DNA of 64,000 bases from Microbacterium testaceum (GTDB taxonomy: Bacteria; Actinomycetota; Actinomycetes; Actinomycetales; Microbacteriaceae): contig NZ_BJML01000001.1 of the NCBI RefSeq assembly GCF_006539145.1, forward strand, positions 434,001 to 498,000. The letters are read 5' to 3'. The position numbers were made by a program, and so were the translations under genes. The notes under the pieces were generated by a model that made no database searches, was not told where the DNA came from, and saw nothing but the letters and a program-made list of their open reading frames with translations. This document shows, in pieces, positions 25,104 to 33,700 of this stretch. The number at the start of each line of letters is the position of its first letter. The first letter of the stretch is position 1.

Positions 25104-25924
25104 GGGGTCTCCTCGGCGTCATCGGTCGCGACCCCGCGAGCGGGGAGCTCCGGATGCCACAGCGTGGCGGTCGCATCCCGCAGCAGCGCCTGCGTGACGG
25201 GCGAGGACGGCGCCCGCAGCAGGTCGGTGACAGCGCCCTCTTCGACCACTCGGCCGTGTTCGAGCACGACGGCGTGGGTCGCGACCTGCGCGAGCACCGC
25301 GAGGTCGTGCGTGATGAAGACGAGGGACATCCCGACGTCGTGGACGAGAGATCTCAGCAGCGAGAGGATCCCCGCCTGGATCGTGACGTCGAGCGCCGTG
25401 GTCGGCTCGTCGGCGATGAGCAGGCGCGGGCGGCAGGCGAGGGCCATCGCGATCGCGACGCGCTGGCGCTGGCCGCCGGAGAGCTGGTGCGGGTAGCGCG
25501 AGACGATGCGCTCGGGGTCGGGGAGCGCGACGCGCTCGGCCTCGGCCACGGCGCGGCGCAGCGCTTCGCGGCGCGAGACGCCCTCGTGGATGCGCACGGA
25601 CTCCCCGATCTGCCGCCCCACCGCGCGGATGGGGTTGAGGGCCGTCCGCGGCTCCTGGAAGACCATGCCGATGTCGTCGCCGCGCAGGCGGGCGAGCTCG
25701 CGGTCGGGGAGCCCGAGGATCTCGCGGCCGTCCCAGAGGATGCTGCCCGAGGCGTGCGCTCCGTCGGGCAAGAGCCCCAGGATGGCAAGGGCGGTCAGCG
25801 ACTTGCCCGACCCCGATTCGCCGATGAGTCCCACGCGGGCGCCCTCGGGCACCGAGAACGAGACGTCGTCGACGACGGCGCGGTCGCCGATCTCGATCCG
25901 CAGGTTCTTCACGACCAGGCTCAC
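25100..25924 (-). CDS. ABC transporter ATP-binding protein (OppD/DppD type)
   Basis: First ATPase of the importer. The 274-residue product begins [20 protein letters not shown], with Walker [11 protein letters not shown]-loop [15 protein letters not shown], signature [15 protein letters not shown], Walker [14 protein letters not shown] and switch [10 protein letters not shown]. The typical OppD C-terminal four-Cys iron-sulfur motif is not obvious. GTG 25924 overlaps the permease stop (GTGA), which defines the start. Confidence 0.94.
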   Translation of the reverse strand: MSLVVKNLRIEIGDRAVVDDVSFSVPEGARVGLIGESGSGKSLTALAILGLLPDGAHASGSILWDGREILGLPDRELARLRGDDIGMVFQEPRTALNPIRAVGRQIGESVRIHEGVSRREALRRAVAEAERVALPDPERIVSRYPHQLSGGQRQRVAIAMALACRPRLLIADEPTTALDVTIQAGILSLLRSLVHDVGMSLVFITHDLAVLAQVATHAVVLEHGRVVEEGAVTDLLRAPSSPVTQALLRDATATLWHPELPARGVATDDAEETP

Positions 25925-26790
25925 GCGACCACCCCCGGCACGTGCGTGCGCGCCGCGGGGGTGCGCTCGCCGAGGGTGGGGTCGGCTGCCTCGCGCAGCG
26001 CGTCGCCCAGCAGATTCAACCCCAGCACCGTCAGCGTGATCGCCAGGCCCGGCCACACCACCGTGAGCGGATGCACGGAGATGTACGCCTGCAGATCGCT
26101 CAGCAGAACACCCCACGAGGGCTGGGTCACGGGAGCGCCGAAGCCCAGGTACGACAGCCCCGCCTCGGCGAGCACGGCCACGGCCATACCCCACGACAGC
26201 TGCACGATGAACACCGGCGCGACGTTGGGGAGGAGGTGCCGGGTGAGGTTCTGCCCGGTCGACAGTCCGCTCGCCCGCCCCGCGAGCACGAAGTCGCTGC
26301 GCAGCACGCGCCGCAGCTCGGGCCGTGTCACGCGCGCGATGTTCACCCCGAACCCGATTCCCACCGACCAGATCACCACCGCGAGGGAGCCGCCCCACAC
26401 GGCCGAGATCATCATGGCGATGATGAGGACCGGGAACGCGATGAGGATGTCCACGAGGACCGCGACGCTCTCGCGGATCCAGCGTGCGGTGAGCGAACCG
26501 AGGGCGGCGAGGACGATGCCGAGCAGCGAGGCCACCGCTCCCGCGCCGACGGCGACGACGACGGTGGTTCGCGCTCCGGCCATGAGCAGGCTCGCGATGT
26601 CGCGACCGCTGTTGTCGGTGCCGAGCACGTGCGGCCACGAGGGGTCGCTCCAGCGCGCGCGAGCGTCGACCGCGGCCGGGTCGAAGGGGGTCCAGAAGAG
26701 AGAGACGACGGCCGTGACGAGCACGAGGGCGACGATCAGGATGCCGAATCGCCCGGTGCCGAGACTCCAGAGGCGCCGGAGGGTGGTCAT
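25921..26790 (-). CDS. ABC transporter permease (OppC/DppC type)
   Basis: Inner-membrane permease of the importer. The 289-residue product has about six helices, an early periplasmic segment HVLGTDNSGRDIASLLMAGA characteristic of OppC-like subunits, and the cytoplasmic EAA-like loop around RASGLSTGQNLTRHLLPNV that contacts the ATPase. ATG 26790 overlaps the upstream permease stop; the stop overlaps the ATPase GTG. Confidence 0.94.
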   Translation of the reverse strand: MTTLRRLWSLGTGRFGILIVALVLVTAVVSLFWTPFDPAAVDARARWSDPSWPHVLGTDNSGRDIASLLMAGARTTVVVAVGAGAVASLLGIVLAALGSLTARWIRESVAVLVDILIAFPVLIIAMMISAVWGGSLAVVIWSVGIGFGVNIARVTRPELRRVLRSDFVLAGRASGLSTGQNLTRHLLPNVAPVFIVQLSWGMAVAVLAEAGLSYLGFGAPVTQPSWGVLLSDLQAYISVHPLTVVWPGLAITLTVLGLNLLGDALREAADPTLGERTPAARTHVPGVVA

Positions 26791-27737
26791 GAGGCCTCCC
26801 TTTGGCGGGGGTCGATGAGGCGGTGGGCGAGGTCGACCAGGAAGCCGACGAGCAGCACGAATCCCGTGAGAGCCAGCAGTTCGCCCTGCACCTTCGGCAG
26901 GTCGCGCGCGGCGACGTCGGTGACGAGCATGCGGCCGACCCCGGGGAGGGTGAAGAGCTGTTCGATGACCACGGCCCCCACGATGATCCCGGCGATCTGC
27001 AGACCCAGCACCGTGATGACCGACAGTCCGACGTTGGGCAGGCCGTGGCTCAGCAGGGCGCGGGTGCGCGTGAGGCCCTTGGCCGCTGCTGTGCGCACGT
27101 AGTCCTGGCCGAGTGCCTGCAGGGTCGCGCTGCGCACGAACCGCAGCAGCATCGCCCCCTCGACCACGCCGATGGTGAGGGCGGGGAGGATGAGGGCTCG
27201 GAACGCTGCCGCGGGATCGTTCCACCCGGCTCGGGGGAAGCCCTGGGGCGGAAGCCACCCCAGCCACACCGCGAACACGACGACGAGCATCATGCCCGCC
27301 CACACCGTGGGCACCGCTGCCAGGGCCTGCGCCCCGACGCTCAGCGCCGTGCCGCCGGCTCGTCGGCGCCCGAGAGCGGAGAGGACACCGAACGGGATGC
27401 CGACGATCAGAGCGACCGTGAGCGACATCGCCGCGAGCGGCACGGTGACGCGGGCCTTATCCGCCAGCTCCGAGGCCACGGAGGAGCCGGTGATGAGCGA
27501 GGTGCCGAGATCACCGCGAACGAGCCCGCCGATCCAGTCGAGGTACTGCGTCCACAGCGGTGCATCGAGCCCGAGGCTCTCGCGTAGCGCCGCGACCTGC
27601 TGCGGGGTCGCCTCCGTGCCGGCGATGAGCTGCGCGACGTCGCCGGGGAGCACCCGGAGCGAGACGAAGATCAGCACGCTGGCCACGGCCAGGCCCAGCA
27701 CGAGCAGGCCCAGCCGTGTCAGCGTGTAGCGGATCAC
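26787..27737 (-). CDS. ABC transporter permease (OppB/DppB type)
   Basis: Partner permease. The 316-residue product opens with YTLTRLGLLVLGLAVASVLI, contains the OppB hallmark LGLDAPLWTQYLDWIGGLVRG and GDLGTSL, and the EAA-like loop RTAAAKGLTRTRALLSHGLP. GTG 27737 overlaps the stop of the binding-protein gene, so the operon is probably translated as a coupled unit. Confidence 0.94.
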   Translation of the reverse strand: MIRYTLTRLGLLVLGLAVASVLIFVSLRVLPGDVAQLIAGTEATPQQVAALRESLGLDAPLWTQYLDWIGGLVRGDLGTSLITGSSVASELADKARVTVPLAAMSLTVALIVGIPFGVLSALGRRRAGGTALSVGAQALAAVPTVWAGMMLVVVFAVWLGWLPPQGFPRAGWNDPAAAFRALILPALTIGVVEGAMLLRFVRSATLQALGQDYVRTAAAKGLTRTRALLSHGLPNVGLSVITVLGLQIAGIIVGAVVIEQLFTLPGVGRMLVTDVAARDLPKVQGELLALTGFVLLVGFLVDLAHRLIDPRQREAS

Positions 27738-29245
27738 TCCGCCGCGACCGTCACGCCCGACAGGGGCAGGCGCACGTTGAGGGAGTTCTTCGGGAAGTTC
27801 GCCACGTTCGTGCCGACCGCGGTGAGCGGGGTCGACAGGAACAGCCAGTCGGCGGCATCCTCGTCGCTCACGATGCGGGCGGCCTCGGCGAGCAGGTCGG
27901 AGGACTGCTGCTGGTCGGTGGTCGCCAGCGCCTGGCCGTAGAGGCTCTGGACCTCGGCGTTGTCGTAGCCGAAGTAGTACGAGGGGTTCGCCCAGTTGCC
28001 GAAGTCGCGCGCTTCGACGTGGCGGACGAAGCTGAGGTCGTAGTCGTGGTTCTTGTAGACGTCCTGCAGCCAGGTGCTGAAGTCGACCGACTTCACCTTC
28101 AGCGTGACCCCGACGTCGGCGAACGACGAGACCAGGAAGGTCGGAATGGTGGTCGGATAGACGTTGGGGATCGTCAGCGTGAGGGTGAGGTTCTCGGCCC
28201 CGGCCTGGGCGAGCAGCTCACGGGCGCGGTCGGGGTTGTATGAGATGCTGCCCGACAGGTCTTCGTATCCGGGATCGAGCGGGGCGATGGGGCCGTAGAG
28301 CTCCTGGCCCGAGCCGAGCGTCTCGATGAGGGCCTTGTGATCGATCGCGAGGCGCAGCGCCTCGCGCACGCGCTGGTCGTTCAGCGGAGCGCGCTGGTTG
28401 TTGAAGGCCAACGTGCCCTTGTCGGTGGTCAGGCCGGACTCGATGGTGAAGGCGTTCGTGCCCTCGATCTGCCCGCGCAGCTCGGGGTCGATCTCGAGCG
28501 CCACGTCGACGTCGCCGGCGACGGCGGCGTTGGTCGCGGCGCTCTGGTCGGGGATGTAGTCCAGCACGACCTCGGCGACGCCGGCCTTGTCGCCCCAGTA
28601 CCCGTCGTACCGCGAGAGGGTCAGGCTCTGCCCGGCGTTGCGGCTCTCGACGCGGAAGGGGCCGGTGCCGTTCGCGGCGGTCTGGAAGTTCGTCGTGTCG
28701 CCGCTCTTGAAGATGAGACCCGCGCGGCCCGTCATGGCGAAGAGGAAGTCGATGTTGGGCTTGGCGAGCGTCACGACCACCGTCGAGGCGTCGGGGGAGG
28801 CGATCGAGGACACGTTCGCCAGGTCGGAGCTGTTCTGGATGGTGGGGTCGTCCTTGGCCGTCTGCAGCGAGGTGACGACATCGTCGGCCGTGAGCGCGCT
28901 GCCGTCGTGGAAGGTTACGCCCTGGCGGAGGGTGAAGGTGTAGGTGAGTCCGTCGGGAGACACCGTCCACGCCGTGGCGAGTGCCGGGGCGATCGCGTTG
29001 GAGTCGTCGCCGTTGCGGGTGACCAGGCCCTGGTAGACGTTGTCGATGAGAGCCTGCTCGAGCGAGGCGCCGCTGGTGCGGCGGATGTCGAGGTTCGACG
29101 GCTCCAGCGACAGACGCACCGTGAGGGTGGCGTTCGGGTCGGCTTCTCCGGTGGGGTTCGGCGTCGTGTTCGAGCCGGTGCACGAGGTGAGCAGGAGCGC
29201 TCCGATCAGGAGCATGCTCGTGGCGAGAGCGGTGCGGCGCAGCAT
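27734..29245 (-). CDS. Extracellular solute-binding lipoprotein (SBP family 5)
   Basis: Binding protein of the peptide/nickel-type importer, anchored to the outer face of the membrane. The signal peptide ends in the lipobox LLTSC (Cys22) followed by a Ser/Thr/Asn-rich linker. Family-5 hallmarks include DGLTYTFTLRQGVTFHDGSA and LTADDVVTSLQ, then EALRLAIDHKALIE. The 503-residue length is normal. First gene of the operon; the ligand cannot be assigned from sequence alone. Confidence 0.93.
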   Translation of the reverse strand: MLRRTALATSMLLIGALLLTSCTGSNTTPNPTGEADPNATLTVRLSLEPSNLDIRRTSGASLEQALIDNVYQGLVTRNGDDSNAIAPALATAWTVSPDGLTYTFTLRQGVTFHDGSALTADDVVTSLQTAKDDPTIQNSSDLANVSSIASPDASTVVVTLAKPNIDFLFAMTGRAGLIFKSGDTTNFQTAANGTGPFRVESRNAGQSLTLSRYDGYWGDKAGVAEVVLDYIPDQSAATNAAVAGDVDVALEIDPELRGQIEGTNAFTIESGLTTDKGTLAFNNQRAPLNDQRVREALRLAIDHKALIETLGSGQELYGPIAPLDPGYEDLSGSISYNPDRARELLAQAGAENLTLTLTIPNVYPTTIPTFLVSSFADVGVTLKVKSVDFSTWLQDVYKNHDYDLSFVRHVEARDFGNWANPSYYFGYDNAEVQSLYGQALATTDQQQSSDLLAEAARIVSDEDAADWLFLSTPLTAVGTNVANFPKNSLNVRLPLSGVTVAAE

Positions 29246-29389
29246 TGCGGGGTGTGTCCTTTCGCAGGCCGAGGCATCGGGGTGCTGTGGATGCCGAGCA
29301 GGGGTGGCAACAGCCTACTTTCACCCGTATTCCCTCGACGCCGTCTGTGACGGTGCGCGACGCGGGATGACCGGGTTCGGGTCGGCGGG

Positions 29390-30307
29390 TCAGGGGGTGG
29401 TCAGGAGGGGGCGGATCAGACGCGCGAGGCTCTCGGGATCTTCCTCCTGCGCGTTGTGCCCGGTGGACAGAACCCGGACGTCGGCCCCGGGCACACGCCG
29501 CGCGAGCTCCTCGGCATCCGTCTTCGTGACGAAACCGCGCTCGCCGCGCACGAGCGTGACGGGGGCGGTGACCTCGCCCAGGTCGTCCCATCCGGTCGCC
29601 GACAGCACCGCCTTCACGGCATCCGGGGTCGTGGGGTCGGCCCCGGCGTTCGCGGCGGCCGCGGCGAGGTGCGCGAAGTGATGCTTCCACTCCACCCGGC
29701 CGTCGGGGCGTACCCGGGAGTTGAGGAAGACCCCGCGCGCCGCGGCCTCGGGCGAACCGCCCAGGCCGAACGAGAGGGCGCGTTCCACCAGTTCTTCCCG
29801 TGACGACCAGTCCGTGGGGCCGGCGAAGAACGCGCGGATCTGCGCGGGACCCGCGCTCGGGTCGACCCCCGGCGTGATGTCGACGATCGCGAGGCGAGCG
29901 ACGAGATCGGGACGGGATGCCGCGACCGCGGCCGCCGTGAGACCGCCCAGCGAGTGACCCACGAGCACCTGCGGACCCGTCGTCCACTGCTCGAGGGCCG
30001 TGATGACGTCGGGGGCGAGGACGCGCGCCACGTATGCCGCGTCGTCGCGCCACGACGAATCGCCGTGGCCGGGGAGGTCGAGAGCCAGAGCGGGCACCCC
30101 CAGGTGCAGCAGCGTCGTGTCCCAGGTGTGGGCGTTCAGACCGGCGCCGTGCAGCAGAGTGACCGCCGGGGGAGCAGCCCCCCAGCGCAGACCGCTGAGC
30201 GTGCGGCCGTCGGCCAGGGTGAGCCGCACCCGTTCGACGGGAGGGAGTTCGCGGCCGAGATCGGCCGCCTGGGCGGGGAGGAACGAGAACTCGTCGCGCT
30301 CGGGCAT
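29390..30307 (-). CDS. Alpha/beta-fold hydrolase
   Basis: 305-residue serine hydrolase of the alpha/beta fold. The oxyanion segment VTLLHGAGLNAHTWD, nucleophile elbow VGHSLGGLTAAAVA (Ser near residue 125) and the late His in STGHNAQEEDPES give a plausible triad, with an Asp after the sixth strand (VRGERGFVTKTDAEE). Substrate unknown; similar proteins are esterases or C-C hydrolases. It faces away from the AhpD-like gene and lies upstream of the importer operon with a 144-nt gap. Confidence 0.88.
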   Translation of the reverse strand: MPERDEFSFLPAQAADLGRELPPVERVRLTLADGRTLSGLRWGAAPPAVTLLHGAGLNAHTWDTTLLHLGVPALALDLPGHGDSSWRDDAAYVARVLAPDVITALEQWTTGPQVLVGHSLGGLTAAAVAASRPDLVARLAIVDITPGVDPSAGPAQIRAFFAGPTDWSSREELVERALSFGLGGSPEAAARGVFLNSRVRPDGRVEWKHHFAHLAAAAANAGADPTTPDAVKAVLSATGWDDLGEVTAPVTLVRGERGFVTKTDAEELARRVPGADVRVLSTGHNAQEEDPESLARLIRPLLTTP

Positions 30308-30399
30308 TCGATCAGCCTGTCACTGTCGACGCCGATGTCGCCATCGCCGCGCCACGGGGCGTCGCCGATTCTCCCCGCCGACCCCCGGCGGGGCCGCCG

Positions 30400-30405
30400 T
30401 AGGCT
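30400..30405 (+). promoter_or_regulatory. -10 box of leaderless AhpD-like gene
   Basis: TAGGCT ends 6 nt before ATG 30412, with no ribosome-binding site in between, suggesting transcription starts at the start codon. Confidence 0.45.
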
Positions 30406-30411
30406 GTCGCC

Positions 30412-30957
30412 ATGGGCGAAGAACGGCGCGTGCACCTGTCGAAGTCGGCTCCCGAGGCGTACGCCGCGCTGCGTGCGTTCTCGACCACCGTCGGGCGCCT
30501 CGCCGTGGAGGCCGGCATCGATGCGCGGCTGCGCGAGATCGTGCAGATCCATGCGTCCCAGCTGAACGGGTGCGCCTACTGCGTGCGCGTGCACGTGGAT
30601 GGCGCGGTGAAGGCCGGGCTCGACGCCGATGTGATCGCCCAGATCGCGACGTGGCGGGAGTCGGGCGTCTTCGATGAGCGCGAAAGAGCCGCCCTCGAGC
30701 TGACGGAGTCGTTCACCTTCATCCACGAGGACGGCATCCCCGACGAGGTCTACGACCAAGCGGGCGGCATCCTGAGCGAGGCCGAGTACGTCGCGCTCAG
30801 CTGGGTGCTCGTGGCCATCAACGCCTTCAATCGCGTCGCGATCGCCGGTCGATACCCCGTGCCGCCGCGCGCTTCCTCCCCCGAGACCCCGATTCCGGAT
30901 GCCGCGGCGTCGGCCGTTCCGGGGGGACCCCACGTGCACGCGGACGGCACCGCGTGA
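30412..30957 (+). CDS. AhpD-like carboxymuconolactone decarboxylase family protein
   Basis: Alkylhydroperoxidase-D-like protein of 181 residues. Residues ~38-63 carry the CMD core IVQIHASQLNGCAYCVRVHV with the redox CxxC (CAYC) and the following His, as in peroxidase-active AhpD-like proteins. The C-terminal ~25 residues are a Pro/Ala-rich extension without a known role. The stop overlaps the GTG of the phosphatase gene. Activity against peroxides is inference. Confidence 0.9.
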   Translation: MGEERRVHLSKSAPEAYAALRAFSTTVGRLAVEAGIDARLREIVQIHASQLNGCAYCVRVHVDGAVKAGLDADVIAQIATWRESGVFDERERAALELTESFTFIHEDGIPDEVYDQAGGILSEAEYVALSWVLVAINAFNRVAIAGRYPVPPRASSPETPIPDAAASAVPGGPHVHADGTA

Positions 30958-31721
30958 CCGGCTCGCTCGTCTCGGGGGCGGTGAATTTCCGCGACGTCGG
31001 CGGTCTCCCCGCGGGAGAGCATCGCACACGCTCGGGCGTGCTCTACCGCTCCGGCAACCTCGTCGCGGTGGACGACGCGGGCGTGCAGGACCTCCGGGAT
31101 CTCGGCATCCGGCGCGTGATCGATCTGCGCGACGAGTCGGAGGTCGCCCATGCGCCCAGCCGTCTCGACGACGGCGTCGAGATCCAGCACGAACCGCTCT
31201 TCCTCGGTTCGGTCGCCTCGTTCTTCGCGCGCGACTTGAGCCTCGACGACATGTACGCCGCCCTGATCACGGACTCCGCCGACCGGGTGGTGTCGGCGGT
31301 CCGCGGCATCCTGGCGGCCCAGCCCGTGCTCGTGCACTGCACCGTGGGAAAGGATCGCACCGGGGTCACCGTCGCGATCGCGCTCGCCGCGGCCGGGGTC
31401 GACCGCGAGGCGGTGATCGCCGACTACGCCCGCACCGAGGAGTTCCTGCCCGCCGAGCGAAACGCGCGGGTGCTGGCGGCGATCCGCGCCGTGCATCCCG
31501 ATAACGTCCATGCCGAAGCCCTCGCGACCCGCTCGCCCGCTCCGGTCATGCGCGCGCTGCTGCATCGGGTGGATCGGGACTTCGGCTCTTCTGCGGGGTA
31601 CCTTCTCGCGAACGGGATGACCGAGGCCGAGATCGAGCGGTTGCGCCAGGTGCTGATCGACGGACCGGGCCGCCCGGCGGCGTCTTTCGACGTCGAGATA
31701 CGGAGCCGGAACTCAGGTTAG
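30954..31721 (+). CDS. Tyrosine-protein phosphatase (PtpB/MptpB-like)
   Basis: 255-residue phosphatase with the active-site loop VHCTVGKDRTGVTVAIAL (Cys near residue 127, general HCxxGKDR pattern of the triple-specificity MptpB group) and the N-terminal NFRDVGGL, YRSGNL and VIDLRDESE motifs. No signal peptide is present, although mycobacterial relatives are secreted. GTG 30954 overlaps the AhpD-like stop. Its last codons and stop overlap the iron box of the next gene. Confidence 0.93.
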   Translation: MTGSLVSGAVNFRDVGGLPAGEHRTRSGVLYRSGNLVAVDDAGVQDLRDLGIRRVIDLRDESEVAHAPSRLDDGVEIQHEPLFLGSVASFFARDLSLDDMYAALITDSADRVVSAVRGILAAQPVLVHCTVGKDRTGVTVAIALAAAGVDREAVIADYARTEEFLPAERNARVLAAIRAVHPDNVHAEALATRSPAPVMRALLHRVDRDFGSSAGYLLANGMTEAEIERLRQVLIDGPGRPAASFDVEIRSRNSG

Positions 31722-31731
31722 GCATACCTAT
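31713..31731 (+). promoter_or_regulatory. DtxR/IdeR iron box
   Basis: TCAGGTTAGGCATACCTAT matches 15 of 19 positions of the DtxR/IdeR consensus TTAGGTTAGSCTAACCTAA. It spans the phosphatase stop codon and covers the -35 region of a promoter whose -10 is TATAGT at 31740-31745 (TTAGGC, 16-nt spacer). This layout predicts Fe(II)-dependent repression of the SIP-domain gene at 31755. Confidence 0.8.
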
Positions 31732-31754
31732 GTCGAGGGTATAGTGGAGGCATC

Positions 31755-32219
31755 ATGTCGATCCCCACGGAGCACAACGCCGCCGCGTGCCGCGCGTCGC
31801 GGCACACGCGTGTGCAGCACCTCGTGACGGCTGACGAGACCTCGCTCGCCGAGCTCGAAGCCTTGCTCGCGACGCTGCCGATCTGCTCGACCGGCCGCGT
31901 GTTCGTCGAGGTTCCCGACGCGTCGTGGATCGGGTCGATCGCCGCTCCGGCCCGTATGACCCTCACGTGGCTCGACCGCTCGCGTCGCGGCGGAGCCCCC
32001 GGAACCGGCCGCGGCTGCGCAGCCGGTGAAGCGCTCGCCCGCGCCGTCTCGGGCTGGGCCGGTGAGATGCTGTGCTGCGACGACGACGCGACGCGCGTCA
32101 TCCTGCTCGGCGGCTACCTCGGCACGGCCGAGATCGTCGACGAACTCGTCGCACGTCACGGCGTCGACGCGCAGGCGATCCACACGCCCGAGCGCTTCGG
32201 GCTGGCCACCGCGCGCTGA
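31755..32219 (+). CDS. SIP-domain siderophore-interacting protein
   Basis: 154-residue protein matching the C-terminal NAD(P)H-binding half of siderophore-interacting ferric reductases (VFVEVPDASWIGSIAAPARM, VSGWAGEMLCCDDDATRVIL, LLGGYLGTAEIVDELV). The FAD-binding N-terminal half of full SIP proteins is absent, so this is a stand-alone SIP domain, or acts with another flavoprotein. ATG 31755 has GGAGG 4 nt upstream. An iron box overlaps its promoter, supporting a role in iron acquisition. Confidence 0.88.
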   Translation: MSIPTEHNAAACRASRHTRVQHLVTADETSLAELEALLATLPICSTGRVFVEVPDASWIGSIAAPARMTLTWLDRSRRGGAPGTGRGCAAGEALARAVSGWAGEMLCCDDDATRVILLGGYLGTAEIVDELVARHGVDAQAIHTPERFGLATAR

Positions 32220-32365
32220 GGCGCCACGGCTCCTCGGCGCGGACGCAGGCTGTGCGCGGCGCGTTGTCGGTCGGGATCCGCCCGCTCTGCTGAGATCGCG
32301 CGTATCGCCGAGGGTTCGATCCGCCCGCTGGCTTTCCGACCGGTGCCGCGAGCTGCCGCGGAGAG

Positions 32366-32821
32366 TCAGGCCCCTCGACGCAGGTAGTTGCCCTCGACCA
32401 GGCCCGCCTCGATTTCGAACCGGTTGCGCAGCGGATCGCGTCCGGCCAGGGCGTAGAGCAGCGGCATGAGGAAGCCGTACCGGCGCCACTGCCGTTGGTG
32501 GATCGCCTCGTGCCCGAGCACGATGTCGGTCGGCCGGTCGTCACCGGTGAGGAAGCAACCGCCCACGCACACGCCTCCGCGGGGGAACGCCCACGATGGC
32601 AGCCCGCGGAACACCCAGAGGCCCTGACGCTTCTCGATGCGTCCCGTGCTCCACAGTGCCCCCCACACCCACCCCACGGTGCAGCCGTACCAGTAACCGA
32701 CGCGGCTGATCGGAGAGTCGAGCAGCACGGCGGGGAGGAATCGGTCGACGCGTCGGCCCCGCGCCACCGCCCTGTCGGCACGCTCACGCCAGCCCGCCGG
32801 AGGCGGGGGAAGAGGGCTCAT
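32366..32821 (-). CDS. Hypothetical protein with HExxH-type motif
   Basis: 151-residue protein related to small actinobacterial proteins sometimes labelled Fe-S oxidoreductases without experimental basis. Visible features are two hydrophobic patches (VGYWYGCTVGWVWGALW and YGFLMPLLYALAG) and HEAIHQRQW, which fits an HExxH metallopeptidase-like motif. Cys residues occur (YGCTVG, GGVCVGGCFL) but without a clear cluster spacing. ATG 32821 overlaps the stop of the arginase-family gene upstream. Confidence 0.72.
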   Translation of the reverse strand: MSPLPPPPAGWRERADRAVARGRRVDRFLPAVLLDSPISRVGYWYGCTVGWVWGALWSTGRIEKRQGLWVFRGLPSWAFPRGGVCVGGCFLTGDDRPTDIVLGHEAIHQRQWRRYGFLMPLLYALAGRDPLRNRFEIEAGLVEGNYLRRGA

Positions 32822-33630
32822 GCGAGGGCTCCGATCACGCGCAGGATCGTCCCGAGGTCGTCGACGGCTGCGGCCGGGCTCGAGGGGGCGAACTCGGTCA
32901 GCGTCGCTCCCGCGAGCGGGAGACGCTCGCGCAGACGGCGAATGGATGCCACGACCTCCGTCGTGCGCGCACCGAAGGGCACGGCCTGGGCGATGCCGCC
33001 GATGTCGGCGGGGTCGAGCGCATCGAGATCGACGTGCACGTGGGCGCGCGTTGCTCCGGTGGCGGCGACGGCGTCGGCGAGCGTATCGGGGGAGGCGAGC
33101 TCGTCGGCGCGGATCACGGTGATCCCGTGAGCGACGACGAACGCCTCTTCCTCGGGGTCCCAGGCACGCGTCGCCACGAGCACGAGACGCGACGGCGCGA
33201 TCCCGGGTTCGAGACGGAGGAGGGCCTCGCCCTCGCCGGCGATCGCCCTCAGCGCCATCCCCGCGAAGGCGCCGCTGGGGGAGGACCCCGGGGTGTTCAG
33301 GTCGGGGTGCGCGTCGATCCACACGACGGCGAGGTCGTCTCCCGCGATCGCCGAGACGGCTCCCAGCGCGACTCCGCAGTCGCCGCCCACGACGATGGCG
33401 GGCTCGTCGGACGCGCGCACGGCTTCTTCGATGCGTTCACGCATGCGCACGAGCGCGCTGTGGCGCTGCACGCGGGTGCCCTGGGCGTCGCCGGCTTCGG
33501 CCGGGGGGTCGAGGAGGGTCGTCGACGCACGCGGCAGATCGCCGGCGATGGCTTCAGCGCCGTCGACGAGCTGCATCGCCCGAGCGGAGGACGAGCCCTG
33601 CCACTGCGGGGCGACGATGAATCGGGTCAT
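32818..33630 (-). CDS. Arginase/agmatinase-family ureohydrolase
   Basis: 270-residue ureohydrolase-fold protein. Metal-binding motifs are present: VVGGDCGVALGAVSA (GGDxx, with Cys where His is typical), VVWIDAHPDLNTP (DAHxD) and VHVDLDALDP (DxD). The substitution of His by Cys in the first motif leaves one canonical metal ligand uncertain, so substrate (arginine, agmatine, formiminoglutamate or other guanidino compound) cannot be named. It is followed by the HExxH gene with a 4-nt overlap. Confidence 0.88.
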   Translation of the reverse strand: MTRFIVAPQWQGSSSARAMQLVDGAEAIAGDLPRASTTLLDPPAEAGDAQGTRVQRHSALVRMRERIEEAVRASDEPAIVVGGDCGVALGAVSAIAGDDLAVVWIDAHPDLNTPGSSPSGAFAGMALRAIAGEGEALLRLEPGIAPSRLVLVATRAWDPEEEAFVVAHGITVIRADELASPDTLADAVAATGATRAHVHVDLDALDPADIGGIAQAVPFGARTTEVVASIRRLRERLPLAGATLTEFAPSSPAAAVDDLGTILRVIGALA

Positions 33631-33654
33631 GGCGGTTCCCCTCACCGAGAGATA

Positions 33655-33690
33655 CGAGTGCACCGCCCGAGCGATCGGGCGGTGCACTCG
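33655..33690 (-). terminator. Perfect 16-bp stem-loop between pspA and arginase gene
   Basis: CGAGTGCACCGCCCGA, loop GCGA, then TCGGGCGGTGCACTCG: a perfect 16-bp stem with a 4-nt loop, just after the pspA stop on the minus strand. No U-run follows, so it may act as an mRNA end or rho-assisted terminator. Confidence 0.7.
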
Positions 33691-33700
33691 CGGTCGTGGG

